Assembly: GCA_045597345.1 (NCBI GenBank)
Contig: JAZLJW010000133.1
Span: 1 to 8,775 of the forward strand
Source: Treponema_I sp045597345
GTDB taxonomy: Bacteria; Spirochaetota; Spirochaetia; Treponematales; Treponemataceae
Direction of reading: 5' to 3'
Length of the DNA stretch: 8,775 nt
The notes under the pieces were generated by a model. That model searched no databases. It saw only the letters and a list, made by a program, of their open reading frames with translations, and was not told the DNA's origin. Within the stretch, counting starts at the first letter, position 1. The number at the start of each line of letters is the position of its first letter. Shown here in pieces: positions 1 to 6,715 of this stretch. The position numbers and the translations under genes are program-made.

Positions 1-514
1 CCAGGCCTGCAGTCTCATATCCGCCAGTATCCTGTTGTCCGTAATGAGTACTGAACCTGATGGTATCCTCATGCTCCTTCTGCGGCCCCGTATATACCAC
101 ATAAAACTCCGGCTTGGGCAGTTTTATCAGGCTCTTGCTGAAAATATCAATCTGGTTCTTGGAAATGTAGCGCTGATACGTATCTGCAATATACAGCAGG
201 CATCTTAGCGCCATGTTCGGGTTCCAGGTGGTCTGGGATTCCACCAGGATAATGAGCCGGTCACCGACAAGCATACCCAGGTCGTTATAGAACCCGCTTG
301 CAAAAATATTCCGCAGAGTAACGGCGGTTATATCTTTTTCGGTTACGTCAGTTTCCTCCGGATGCAGCACTTTATACAGCTGCAATGCATACTTGGGGTG
401 GTGGAACAGATCCGTAAACAGACTGTCACGGGTCTTTCTGTCGGCAACTTTTTCCGGCAGGGGATAGTCAAAAACTGACAGTTCCTCGGCGCCGGCTTGT
501 TCTTCGTAATTCAT
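1..514 (-). CDS. Rpn-family recombination-promoting nuclease / putative transposase, N-terminal part
   Basis: This leftward reading frame is open from an ATG at 514-512 to the window edge (171 codons, no stop), so the C-terminal part is missing. It has a good Shine-Dalgarno site, AGGAAGG at 527-521, six bases before the ATG. Residues 74-94 contain GFYNDLGMLV and, after it, ILVESQ, giving Asp78 and the Glu92-x-Gln94 pair, which is how the PD-(D/E)XK core looks in Rpn-like proteins. The following stretch, TTWNPNMALRCLLYIADTY, and later KLPKPEFYVVYTG also match my memory of the firmicute branch of this family. Such proteins are DNA nucleases linked to RecA-independent recombination and are often annotated as putative transposases; they are usually multi-copy. 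It is transcribed away from the cobalamin operon and no functional link is implied. After residue 142 the match to the family weakens, so a frameshift near the window edge cannot be ruled out. The family call is fairly sure; the activity is inferred. Confidence 0.75.
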   Translation of the reverse strand, partial: MNYEEQAGAEELSVFDYPLPEKVADRKTRDSLFTDLFHHPKYALQLYKVLHPEETDVTEKDITAVTLRNIFASGFYNDLGMLVGDRLIILVESQTTWNPNMALRCLLYIADTYQRYISKNQIDIFSKSLIKLPKPEFYVVYTGPQKEHEDTIRFSTHYGQQDTGGYETAGL

Positions 515-542
515 ACAATACCTTCCTGAAATAAAAATTCTT

Positions 543-556
543 CATATAGGTATATG
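543..556. promoter_or_regulatory. Short palindrome, possible operator
   Basis: CATAT and ATATG flank a four-base centre AGGT, forming a 14-base interrupted palindrome in the divergent intergenic region, 29 bases upstream of the nuclease ATG. It could be an operator for one or both genes. Because AT-rich palindromes of this size also arise by chance, this is a weak call and no regulator is proposed. Confidence 0.2.
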
Positions 557-617
557 TATGCCTGATTACAGTTTTGTGCCGTTTTTCGGGAAAAAAGTTC
601 CACTTTTTCACTTTCTT

Positions 618-646
618 TTGACTTGCATGCAGGATTTCAGTACCCT
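618..646 (+). promoter_or_regulatory. Weak candidate promoter for the permease-cbi operon
   Basis: TTGACT at 618-623 matches five of six bases of the -35 consensus. After a 17-base spacer, TACCCT at 641-646 keeps only the first TA and last T of the -10 consensus. If used, transcription would start about at the ATG at 653, giving a leaderless or nearly leaderless message, and the TTG at 623 could not be the start codon. The -10 box is poor, so this remains a suggestion. Confidence 0.2.
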
Positions 647-652
647 ACAACT

Positions 653-1369
653 ATGATATTCTGGGTTGTAGCCACATTTCTCGCATATTTTGTAAAAGGG
701 CTCTGCGGATTTGCAAATACACTGGTATTTGATGGAGTCATGGGACTTTCGGCTGATATATCTGCGGTAACACCCACCGAAGTATTCCTCAGTTATCCGG
801 CCAACATGATCATGGCATTTAAGGAACGAAAACGTATTAACTGGAAGCTCTGTATATTCATGGCAGTGCTCATTGTTGCCGGGGGTATACCCGGTGCATG
901 GTTTTTAAAGAATGCCAGCGGAACTATTGTAAGAGTAATCTGCGGTCTTGTTATTGCTGCCCTGGGAATAGAAATGCTGTTCCGCGAGAAATCACGCATC
1001 ACATTCAAAAACAGCCGGGCTGGCATGGTACTTTTCGGACTCATCTGCGGAGTTATGTGCGGCGCTTACGGCATTGGAGCCATTCTGGGAGCTTATCTTA
1101 CCCGTACCTCCGGCGACACCCACGAATTCAAGGCAAACCTGAATATGGTCTTTACCTTTGAAAACACTTTCAGAATCATCAACTATTTTCTTATGGGACT
1201 TTTGACTCTGGAAGCCTTTATCCGTGCCCTGTATCTGCTTCCAGTCATGGTAGCAGGCATTTTTGCCGGCATGTTTACGTCAAAGTTCCTTAACGAAGCC
1301 ATCGCAAAAAAAGTGGTCATCTGCGTTCTGATACTATCCGGCGCAGTACTGGCAATAAGCAATCTGTAA
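653..1369 (+). CDS. TauE/SafE-family membrane permease
   Basis: From ATG 653 this encodes 238 residues, mostly hydrophobic segments broken by short charged loops such as KERKRINWK, as in a seven- or eight-pass inner-membrane protein. The family's internal duplication shows: KGLCGFANTLVF at residues 15-26 is echoed by a second half beginning near residue 124 (GMVLFGLICGVMCGAYGIGA). TauE/SafE (formerly DUF81) proteins are transporters linked to export or uptake of sulfite, sulfoacetate and other small anions; the substrate here cannot be read from sequence. The frame also allows a TTG start at 623 adding ten residues, but that segment is not hydrophobic, lacks a Shine-Dalgarno site, and ATG 653 sits where family members usually begin. 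ATG 653 itself has only a distant AGGA (631-634). The cbiD start follows 14 bases after the stop, so co-transcription with the cobalamin genes is likely. A role in cobalt or precursor movement is speculation. Confidence 0.8.
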   Translation: MIFWVVATFLAYFVKGLCGFANTLVFDGVMGLSADISAVTPTEVFLSYPANMIMAFKERKRINWKLCIFMAVLIVAGGIPGAWFLKNASGTIVRVICGLVIAALGIEMLFREKSRITFKNSRAGMVLFGLICGVMCGAYGIGAILGAYLTRTSGDTHEFKANLNMVFTFENTFRIINYFLMGLLTLEAFIRALYLLPVMVAGIFAGMFTSKFLNEAIAKKVVICVLILSGAVLAISNL

Positions 1370-1383
1370 GGGTACACTATTTA

Positions 1384-2541
1384 TTGATAACCACCATGAG
1401 ATACGGATTTACAACAGGAAGCTGTGCAGCGGCGGCATCAAAAGCTGCAGTCTACATGCTTCTGACAGGGAAAGAAAAAACAACCATCTCCATAGAAACT
1501 CCAAAAGGAATCCCCTTTACCACTCCCCTTGTGGACATACGGCGGGGCGAAACAGCCGTATCCTGTGCCGTCATCAAAGACGGCGGCGACGACCCTGACG
1601 TAACAACTGGAGCACATATCGTATCCACCGTCAGACTACTGCCAGCCAGAAACGCCCCGTACGTAACCATCGAGGGTGGTGCCGGAGTAGGACGCGTAAC
1701 AAAACCGGGACTGGACCAGATGCCGGGAAATGCCGCCATAAACCATGTTCCCCGCGAAATGATTACCCGGGAAGTACTTGAAGTATGCACTCTATGCGAC
1801 TACCACGGCGGTATTGCCGTAGAAATATCCGTACCGGAAGGTGAAATCATCGCGCAAAAGACCTTTAACCCCCGTCTGGGTATTGTAGGCGGCATATCGA
1901 TTCTTGGCACCAGCGGTATTGTAGAACCCATGAGTTCTCAGGCCTTGCTTGATACTATTCGGGTTGAACTGAACCAGAAGAAAGCCCTGGGATACACCAT
2001 TGCTGCCGTTTCGCCCGGTAATTACGGCTTGGATTTCATGAAAGAAACCTACGGCTTTGATCTTGATACCAGCGTCAAATGCTCCAACTTTATCGGAGAC
2101 ACCATCGATATGGCTGCCGAAACCGGTTTTGATAAAATGCTTCTCACCGGGCATATCGGAAAACTGATAAAAGTTTCCGGCGGCATGATGAACACCCATT
2201 CAAAAGAAGGAGACTGCCGCATGGAACTGTTAGCCGCCGCTGCCATTACCGCAGGCTGTTCACTGGAAGGTGTGCGAAAAATTCTTGATGCCGTGACCAC
2301 CGAAGAAGGCATCAGAATTCTGCAGGCTGAAGGAAACGATATTCTGCAGAAGACCATGAGTCTGGTAGTGGAGAAAGTCATGTTCTACGTGAACCGGCGG
2401 GGAAACGGGAAAATTCAGATTGAAGTGATGATGTACGCCAACGATTTTGGACTGTTAGGATGCAGTGCCGGTGCGGAATTGTATCTGAAAGTGCTGAAAG
2501 TCGCAGCAGAATCTGAAAGGTCAGCGGAGGAAGTACGATGA
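1384..2541 (+). CDS. cbiD: Cobalt-precorrin-5B (C1)-methyltransferase CbiD
   Basis: CbiD uses S-adenosylmethionine to methylate C1 of cobalt-precorrin-5B in the anaerobic corrin pathway (EC 2.1.1.195), acting in the cytoplasm after CbiG. The 385-residue length fits the family (about 360-385). Diagnostic segments are GFTTGSCAAAA at residues 8-18, GGAGVGRVTKPGL at about 97-109, NPRLGIVGGISILGTSGI starting at residue 162, and GHIGKLIKVSGGMMNTHSK starting at residue 256. The start is uncertain. TTG 1384 lies 11 bases after AAGGG (1368-1372), whereas ATG 1396, four codons in, lies 23 bases after it but gives the more usual N-terminus MRYGFTTG. The gene end overlaps cbiF by ATGA. The last residues (SERSAEEVR) form a charged tail containing the cbiF ribosome binding site. 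The identification is secure. Confidence 0.96.
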   Translation: MITTMRYGFTTGSCAAAASKAAVYMLLTGKEKTTISIETPKGIPFTTPLVDIRRGETAVSCAVIKDGGDDPDVTTGAHIVSTVRLLPARNAPYVTIEGGAGVGRVTKPGLDQMPGNAAINHVPREMITREVLEVCTLCDYHGGIAVEISVPEGEIIAQKTFNPRLGIVGGISILGTSGIVEPMSSQALLDTIRVELNQKKALGYTIAAVSPGNYGLDFMKETYGFDLDTSVKCSNFIGDTIDMAAETGFDKMLLTGHIGKLIKVSGGMMNTHSKEGDCRMELLAAAAITAGCSLEGVRKILDAVTTEEGIRILQAEGNDILQKTMSLVVEKVMFYVNRRGNGKIQIEVMMYANDFGLLGCSAGAELYLKVLKVAAESERSAEEVR

Positions 2542-3293
2542 TTTATTTTGTTGGAGCAGGACCTGGAGCCGCAGATTTAATTACTGTCCGTGGTGCCCGG
2601 TTACTGGCACAGGCCGATGTCATTATATATGCAGGTTCTCTGGTTAATCCGGAACTGCTTGCTTATGCAAAAAACAACTGTCAGATTTTCAACAGTGCCA
2701 CCATGAATCTGGAAGAAATTCTGGATGTGATGTATGCAGCCGAAAACGAAGGGAAAACAACAGTACGGCTCCACACCGGAGACCAGAGCGTGTACGGCGC
2801 CGTACGGGAACAGATGGATGCCCTGGATGAAAAAGGAATCCGGTACGAAAGTTGTCCTGGTGTCAGTGCCTGTTTTGGTGCCGCTGCCAGTCTCAATCTG
2901 GAATATACCCTGCCGGAAGTGTCTCAGTCGCTGATTATCACCCGCATGGAAGGCAAAACCAAGGTTCCGCCAAAAGAAAGCATCCAGAGTTTTGCAGCCC
3001 ACAATGCAACCATGGCCATTTACCTGAGTACCGGCATGCTGGAAGAACTTTCACGACGCCTGATGGAAGGCGGCTACCGGTCCGATACCCCTGCTGCCCT
3101 TGTCTACAAAGCCACCTGGCCCGATGAACAGGCCTACCAGTGTACAGTACAGAATCTGGCGGCTGTGGCTTCAGAGCACCACATTACTAAAACGGCTCTG
3201 GTACTGGTAGGAGATGTTCTTACCCATACCCGCTATGCAAAGTCACGGCTCTATGCGGCCGATTTTGAAACCGAATTCAGGAAATCAAAATGA
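2538..3293 (+). CDS. cbiF: Cobalt-precorrin-4 (C11)-methyltransferase CbiF
   Basis: CbiF adds the C11 methyl group to cobalt-precorrin-4 from S-adenosylmethionine (EC 2.1.1.271), yielding the CbiG substrate. It is a tetrapyrrole (class III) methyltransferase of 251 residues, the normal size. The N-terminal loop VGAGPGAADLITVRG (residues 5-19) is followed by the CbiF-typical IYAGSLVNPELL. The SAM-site motif GDQSVYGA lies at residues 81-88, and GVSACFGAAASLNLEYTLPE with SQSLIITR is characteristic of CbiF/CobM among the related methylases. ATG 2538 overlaps the cbiD stop as ATGA and has GGAGG at 2526-2530 with a seven-base spacer. It overlaps cbiG at its end in the same way. Assignment to CbiF and not CbiL, CbiH or CbiE is well supported by these segments and by position between cbiD and cbiG. 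Confidence 0.96.
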   Translation: MIYFVGAGPGAADLITVRGARLLAQADVIIYAGSLVNPELLAYAKNNCQIFNSATMNLEEILDVMYAAENEGKTTVRLHTGDQSVYGAVREQMDALDEKGIRYESCPGVSACFGAAASLNLEYTLPEVSQSLIITRMEGKTKVPPKESIQSFAAHNATMAIYLSTGMLEELSRRLMEGGYRSDTPAALVYKATWPDEQAYQCTVQNLAAVASEHHITKTALVLVGDVLTHTRYAKSRLYAADFETEFRKSK

Positions 3294-4312
3294 TTCTGAG
3301 CGCCTGTGCCTTTACCCAAAACGGAAACCAACTCATTACCCGCCTGCAGGAAACATTGCCTGACTGTCTGGTAACCATACGACAGCAGAATCAAAGCCTG
3401 CAGCAGTGGGCTGCCTGGTGCTTTGAACGGCGGATTCCCCTGCTGTTCGTTGGAGCTGCGGGCATTGCAGTACGCACTATAGCACCCTTTGTGCAGGATA
3501 AAATTACCGACAGCCCCGTACTGGTCATGGATGAAACGGGCACCTACGTAATACCGCTGCTTTCAGGACATTTAGGAGGCGCCAACAATCTGGCACGGAC
3601 CATAGCAGCAGCCATCGGTGCCCAAGCAGTTATCACAACGGCCACCGATGTACAGAACCGCTTTGCCGTTGATGTTTTTGCCGCAGAAAACGGTTTTTTC
3701 ATCACCAATCGGGATGGTATACAGAAAGTTTCTTCGCTGCTGGTAAACGGCAAAGGACCGGTAACGATGTGGATATCTCCGGACATTGCGGTAGAAAACC
3801 GGCAGCTGTCACCTGATCTGGAATTGCTTTCCAGCACCGACATGCCTGACTTTGCCCATATTCTCATTACGGAAACAGCACTGCCGGAAGATCAGAGGGC
3901 ATCCCGATGCCTCATCAATCTGGTTCCCAGAACACTGTGTGTCGGCGTAGGCTGTAAAAAAGGCAAATCTTTTAAAGAACTGCGTGACTTTCTGTATACC
4001 ACCATGGAAAGTCATTCCATCAATGCTGACCTGCTGTACTCCATTAATTCCATAGACCTGAAAAAAAAGGAAGAAGGACTTATGACGCTGGCCCAGTATC
4101 TGCATGTGCCCTTTACGGTGTTTTCAGCAGAAGAACTGGCCGCGATCCCCGGCACTTTTACGGAATCTGCCTTTGTAGAACAGACTACCGGCGTTTCCAA
4201 CGTCTGCGAACGTGCTGCCATGGCAGGAGCCGGGAAAGACGCCACGCTGGTGGTTTCAAAGATAAGTCAGGATGGGATGACGTTAGCAATAGCCCGACGG
4301 ACGTTCGGTTGA
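3290..4312 (+). CDS. cbiG: Cobalt-precorrin-5A hydrolase CbiG
   Basis: CbiG opens the delta-lactone of cobalt-precorrin-5A and releases the two-carbon fragment as acetaldehyde (EC 3.7.1.12), the step that distinguishes the anaerobic route. The protein has 340 residues, normal for the family. The N-terminal domain shows FVGAAGIAVR (residues 53-62), then DETGTYVIPLLSGHLGGAN with LLSGHLGGAN at 90-99. A variable middle region follows, and the C-terminal CbiG domain begins at about residue 216 with LCVGVGCKKGKSFKEL and ends with SKISQDGMTLAIARR. The start overlaps the cbiF stop as ATGA, and AGGAAA at 3279-3284 serves as ribosome binding site. The gene is followed by the only large gap of the operon; its last few codons run into the GC-rich hairpin region. 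The sequence gives no sign of a defect. Confidence 0.95.
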   Translation: MILSACAFTQNGNQLITRLQETLPDCLVTIRQQNQSLQQWAAWCFERRIPLLFVGAAGIAVRTIAPFVQDKITDSPVLVMDETGTYVIPLLSGHLGGANNLARTIAAAIGAQAVITTATDVQNRFAVDVFAAENGFFITNRDGIQKVSSLLVNGKGPVTMWISPDIAVENRQLSPDLELLSSTDMPDFAHILITETALPEDQRASRCLINLVPRTLCVGVGCKKGKSFKELRDFLYTTMESHSINADLLYSINSIDLKKKEEGLMTLAQYLHVPFTVFSAEELAAIPGTFTESAFVEQTTGVSNVCERAAMAGAGKDATLVVSKISQDGMTLAIARRTFG

Positions 4313-4421
4313 CTGCGGACTATCTGCGGCGTTGCCGCATCTCGTGCGGTGCTCAACGGGTGGCAGGTCATTTGTAATACTGCAGAGCTGCTGATTGTGC
4401 TGACAATAAAGGAGAAAGAAA
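4313..4421 (+). other. Intercistronic gap between cbiG and cbiH
   Basis: This 109-base gap is exceptional in an operon whose other junctions overlap or are separated by 14 bases or fewer. Its left half is GC-rich with several copies of TGCGG or its complement and can fold into hairpins (see 4325-4350). The right half contains GCAGAGCTGC (4382-4391), a tiny inverted repeat, and ends with the cbiH ribosome binding site AAAGGAG at 4408-4414, seven bases before the GTG start. No T-run follows the hairpins, so a classical intrinsic terminator is not supported. It may be a dispersed repeat or an mRNA processing/attenuation element. Confidence 0.5.
4325..4350 (+). repeat. Overlapping GC-rich inverted repeats (two mutually exclusive hairpins)
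   Basis: TGCGGC (4325-4330) and GCCGCA (4334-4339) form a perfect six-base-pair stem with the three-base loop GTT. The same GCCGCA can instead pair with TGCGGT (4345-4350) across the loop TCTCG, with five Watson-Crick pairs and one G-U pair. A further TGCGG-like block lies just upstream at 4314-4318. Two alternative stems sharing one arm are seen directly; a regulatory or repeat-element function is inferred. There is no U-tract after either stem. Confidence 0.45.
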
Positions 4422-5174
4422 GTGAAAGGAATATCGGTTGTAGGCATTGGGCCCGGATCCATAGATATGATGACAGGTGAAGCCATTACCGCCCTGAAAA
4501 ATTGCGATGTCATTGTGGGCTATACCCTGTATGTTGATCTGGTAAAAGAGCACTTCCCCGAAAAAGAGTTCATGACCACCCCCATGCGGCAGGAAATTGA
4601 ACGCTGCAAATTATGCTTTGACCTGGCACTGCAAGATAAAACCGTCGCCATGATTTGCAGTGGCGATGCCGGCGTATACGGTATGGCATCCCCCCTATAT
4701 CAGCTGCAAAAGGAAAACCCGCTATACACTAAAGTTCCGGTTACCGTTATTCCCGGTATTACCGCTGCCAACAGTGGCGCTGCCGTTTTGGGAGCTCCCT
4801 TGAACCACGACTACTGCGTCATCTCCTTAAGCGACCTGTTAACTCCCTGGGAAACCATCGAAAAACGGCTTCGTGCAGCCTTTACTGCAGACTTTGCCAT
4901 AACCCTGTATAATCCCTCATCCCATAAACGTGCCGATTATCTGGCAAAGGCATGCCGCATTATGATGGAATCTGGTGCAAGCCCGGAACGGAAGTGTGGC
5001 TATGTGGAAAATATCGGACGGAATGAGACCCGGTCAAAAATATGCACACTGGAACAACTGGTAAAAGAACCGGTTTCCATGCTTACTACCGTATTCATCG
5101 GAAACAGTCAGTCAGAAGTGGTCATGAGTAATGGAGAACCGAAACTGGTAACCAAACGGGGTTATACACTGTGA
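4422..5174 (+). CDS. cbiH: Cobalt-factor III / cobalt-precorrin-3 (C17)-methyltransferase CbiH
   Basis: CbiH methylates C17 and drives ring contraction to give cobalt-precorrin-4 (EC 2.1.1.272 or the equivalent 2.1.1.131 reaction). It is a class III tetrapyrrole methyltransferase of 250 residues. The N-terminus KGISVVGIGPGSIDMMTGEA is followed by IVGYTLYVDLV, typical of CbiH/CobJ. CSGDAGVYGM at residues 79-88 is the SAM-site motif of this branch, and VIPGITAANSGAAVLGAPLN with HDYCVISLSDLLTPWE also fits CbiH. The start is GTG 4422, supported by AAAGGAG at 4408-4414 with a seven-base spacer. It follows the only long gap in the operon, so its translation is not coupled to cbiG. The end overlaps cbiJE as GTGA. 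No fused C-terminal domain is present, unlike some larger CbiH proteins. Confidence 0.95.
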   Translation: MKGISVVGIGPGSIDMMTGEAITALKNCDVIVGYTLYVDLVKEHFPEKEFMTTPMRQEIERCKLCFDLALQDKTVAMICSGDAGVYGMASPLYQLQKENPLYTKVPVTVIPGITAANSGAAVLGAPLNHDYCVISLSDLLTPWETIEKRLRAAFTADFAITLYNPSSHKRADYLAKACRIMMESGASPERKCGYVENIGRNETRSKICTLEQLVKEPVSMLTTVFIGNSQSEVVMSNGEPKLVTKRGYTL

Positions 5175-6712
5175 AGTTCCTGATTTTTGGCGGTACCACA
5201 GAAGGCCGCATTCTGGCCGAAACTCTTGCCCAAAAGAAGATTTTTTCCACCGTCTGTGTAGCAACGGAATACGGCGAACAGGTAATGATATCATCGGAAT
5301 ACATTGAAGTGCGGCAGGGGCGGATGACTCAAAGTGCAATGGCAGAGCTGATTGAAACCGGCGGATATACAGCCGTTATTGATGCTACCCATCCATTTGC
5401 AGCAGCAGTATCCGAAAATATCCGATCCAGCGTTGGAACAGTCCAAACGGTTCCTCTCATCAGATGGCAGCGACCGGTAAAAACGGCAGAAACGCTGAAA
5501 GAAACCACCGCCGATGACACTGAACTGGTAGAATACTTTGATACCCCTGCCCAATGTGCCGACGCACTGTTACGCACAGAAGGCCCGGTTCTGCTGACCA
5601 CCGGCAGCAAAGATCTTGCCACATTCTGCGCTGATGAAACCTTACGGAAGCGGCTTATGGTCCGGGTACTGCCCGCTCAGGAAAGTTTGAAACTGTGCTA
5701 TGACGCAGGTCTTGAAGGAAAACAGATTCTTGCCATGCAGGGGCCCTTTTCGCAAAAGCTGAATGAAGCACAGATTACTGAATACGGCATTACAGTGCTG
5801 GTCACAAAAGAAAGCGGCAAAACCGGCGGGCTTGATGCAAAAGTGCTGGCAGCCCGGAATCAGCATATCCGTACGTTCATCATACGACCACCGGAATCTT
5901 CCAAATCTCTGGATACAAGCTGCAGTGCCAGATATCACACGGCAAAAGGCCTTACAGAAGTTCTTTCCCTTTTGGGGCTTTCGTCTGATTCATCATCATC
6001 CCCCGTTCCCTCTATTCACCACCAGATATCACGGATTACGCTGGTGGGAATCGGAATGGGTAACCTTGAATATCTGACAATGGCAGCCCATACCGCCATT
6101 TCTCAGGCAGACGTGCTTTTTGGGGCTCCCCGCATGCTGGAATCAGTTTCCCCTCTTTCTACTGCGCCCACAAACCCCAGCTATCTGGCAAAAGACATAC
6201 TGCCAGCGCTGACAAATCTTCTGACAACCACATCCTCGCCCATTCATGCCGTCATACTCTTCTCCGGTGATACCGGCTTTTATTCCGGTGCCGGTACTCT
6301 GTACAGCCAGCTGCAGGAAATGCTGCAGCACTTGCCACAGATACCTCCTGTAGAAATCTCTGTCCTGCCGGGAATTTCATCAATACAGTATCTATCAGCA
6401 AAAACCGGCATCAGCTGGCAGGATGCAACCATCATCAGTGCCCACGGCATTCCGGAAAGCCAATGGAAACCAAAACTGGAGAAGGCTCTGAGCCATCAGG
6501 AAAAGGTATTCTTCCTTACCTCTGGAGTTGATAATGTCCGTGAGATTGTCGGAACTGCAACCTGCTGTGACATACTTCTTGGCTACCAGCTTTCGTATCC
6601 GGACGAACAGATTCTGGAACTGAAACCCGGCACTGCAATGCCGGATCTCAATCCATCTGGCCTCTGGTGCGGATTCCTCATTCCATCCCAAAACAAAAAG
6701 GTGCTACAATAA
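5171..6712 (+). CDS. cbiJ-cbiE: Fusion of cobalt-precorrin-6A reductase CbiJ and cobalt-precorrin-7 (C5)-methyltransferase CbiE
   Basis: This 513-residue protein joins two enzymes usually made separately. Residues 1 to about 262 are CbiJ/CobK, the NADH-dependent reductase of cobalt-precorrin-6A (EC 1.3.1.106): FGGTTEGR at 6-13, DATHPFA at 71-77, then LLTTGSKDL and RVLPAQESL, and KESGKTGGLDAK. A Ser/Pro-rich linker at about 271-286 (SSDSSSSPVPS) follows. Residues from about 288 are CbiE (EC 2.1.1.289): RITLVGIGMGN, FGAPRML, SGDTGFYSGA with Gly366-Asp367, VLPGISSIQYL and SAHG. Both halves look intact and of normal length, and the frame is continuous, so this is a real fusion and not a misread junction. 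The GTG start overlaps the cbiH stop as GTGA; the ribosome binding site is weak (GGGG at 5158-5161), so it probably depends on coupling. The stop is followed after one codon by cbiT in the same frame. Confidence 0.93.
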   Translation: MKFLIFGGTTEGRILAETLAQKKIFSTVCVATEYGEQVMISSEYIEVRQGRMTQSAMAELIETGGYTAVIDATHPFAAAVSENIRSSVGTVQTVPLIRWQRPVKTAETLKETTADDTELVEYFDTPAQCADALLRTEGPVLLTTGSKDLATFCADETLRKRLMVRVLPAQESLKLCYDAGLEGKQILAMQGPFSQKLNEAQITEYGITVLVTKESGKTGGLDAKVLAARNQHIRTFIIRPPESSKSLDTSCSARYHTAKGLTEVLSLLGLSSDSSSSPVPSIHHQISRITLVGIGMGNLEYLTMAAHTAISQADVLFGAPRMLESVSPLSTAPTNPSYLAKDILPALTNLLTTTSSPIHAVILFSGDTGFYSGAGTLYSQLQEMLQHLPQIPPVEISVLPGISSIQYLSAKTGISWQDATIISAHGIPESQWKPKLEKALSHQEKVFFLTSGVDNVREIVGTATCCDILLGYQLSYPDEQILELKPGTAMPDLNPSGLWCGFLIPSQNKKVLQ

Positions 6713-6715
6713 CCT

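Larger units (their letters stand above)
515..652. other. Divergent intergenic region between the nuclease gene and the permease/cobalamin operon
   Basis: These 138 bases separate two divergently transcribed genes and must hold both promoters unless transcription starts inside a gene. The region is AT-rich with T and A runs (581-586, 591-596, 604-608). It contains the imperfect palindrome at 543-556 and a possible -35 element at 618-623. I see neither the B12 box nor the multi-stem layout of a cobalamin riboswitch, and the space is shorter than the roughly 200 bases that such an element plus its expression platform usually takes. No ORF, RNA gene or terminator is evident. Confidence 0.6.

Noticed and set aside
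515..652. Possible cobalamin riboswitch
   Set aside because: The region is too short and no B12 box or multi-stem arrangement could be found by eye.
623..652. TTG 623 as start of the permease
   Set aside because: There is no ribosome binding site before it, the added ten residues are not hydrophobic, and ATG 653 matches the usual family N-terminus. It is kept only as an alternative.
1792..2199. 135-codon minus-strand open frame opposite cbiD
   Set aside because: It lies entirely within cbiD, whose conserved motifs cover this stretch; no independent coding signal was seen.
2601..3002. 133-codon minus-strand open frame opposite cbiF
   Set aside because: It is antisense to conserved CbiF motifs and has low-complexity, unfamiliar residues; taken as a shadow frame.
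4325..4350. Intrinsic terminator after cbiG
   Set aside because: The stems are followed by mixed sequence and not by a run of T, so termination is not supported.
5940..6035. Sequencing error joining two separate genes cbiJ and cbiE
   Set aside because: The frame is continuous through a plausible linker, and there is no ribosome binding site with start codon near the CbiE domain boundary that would indicate a separate gene.
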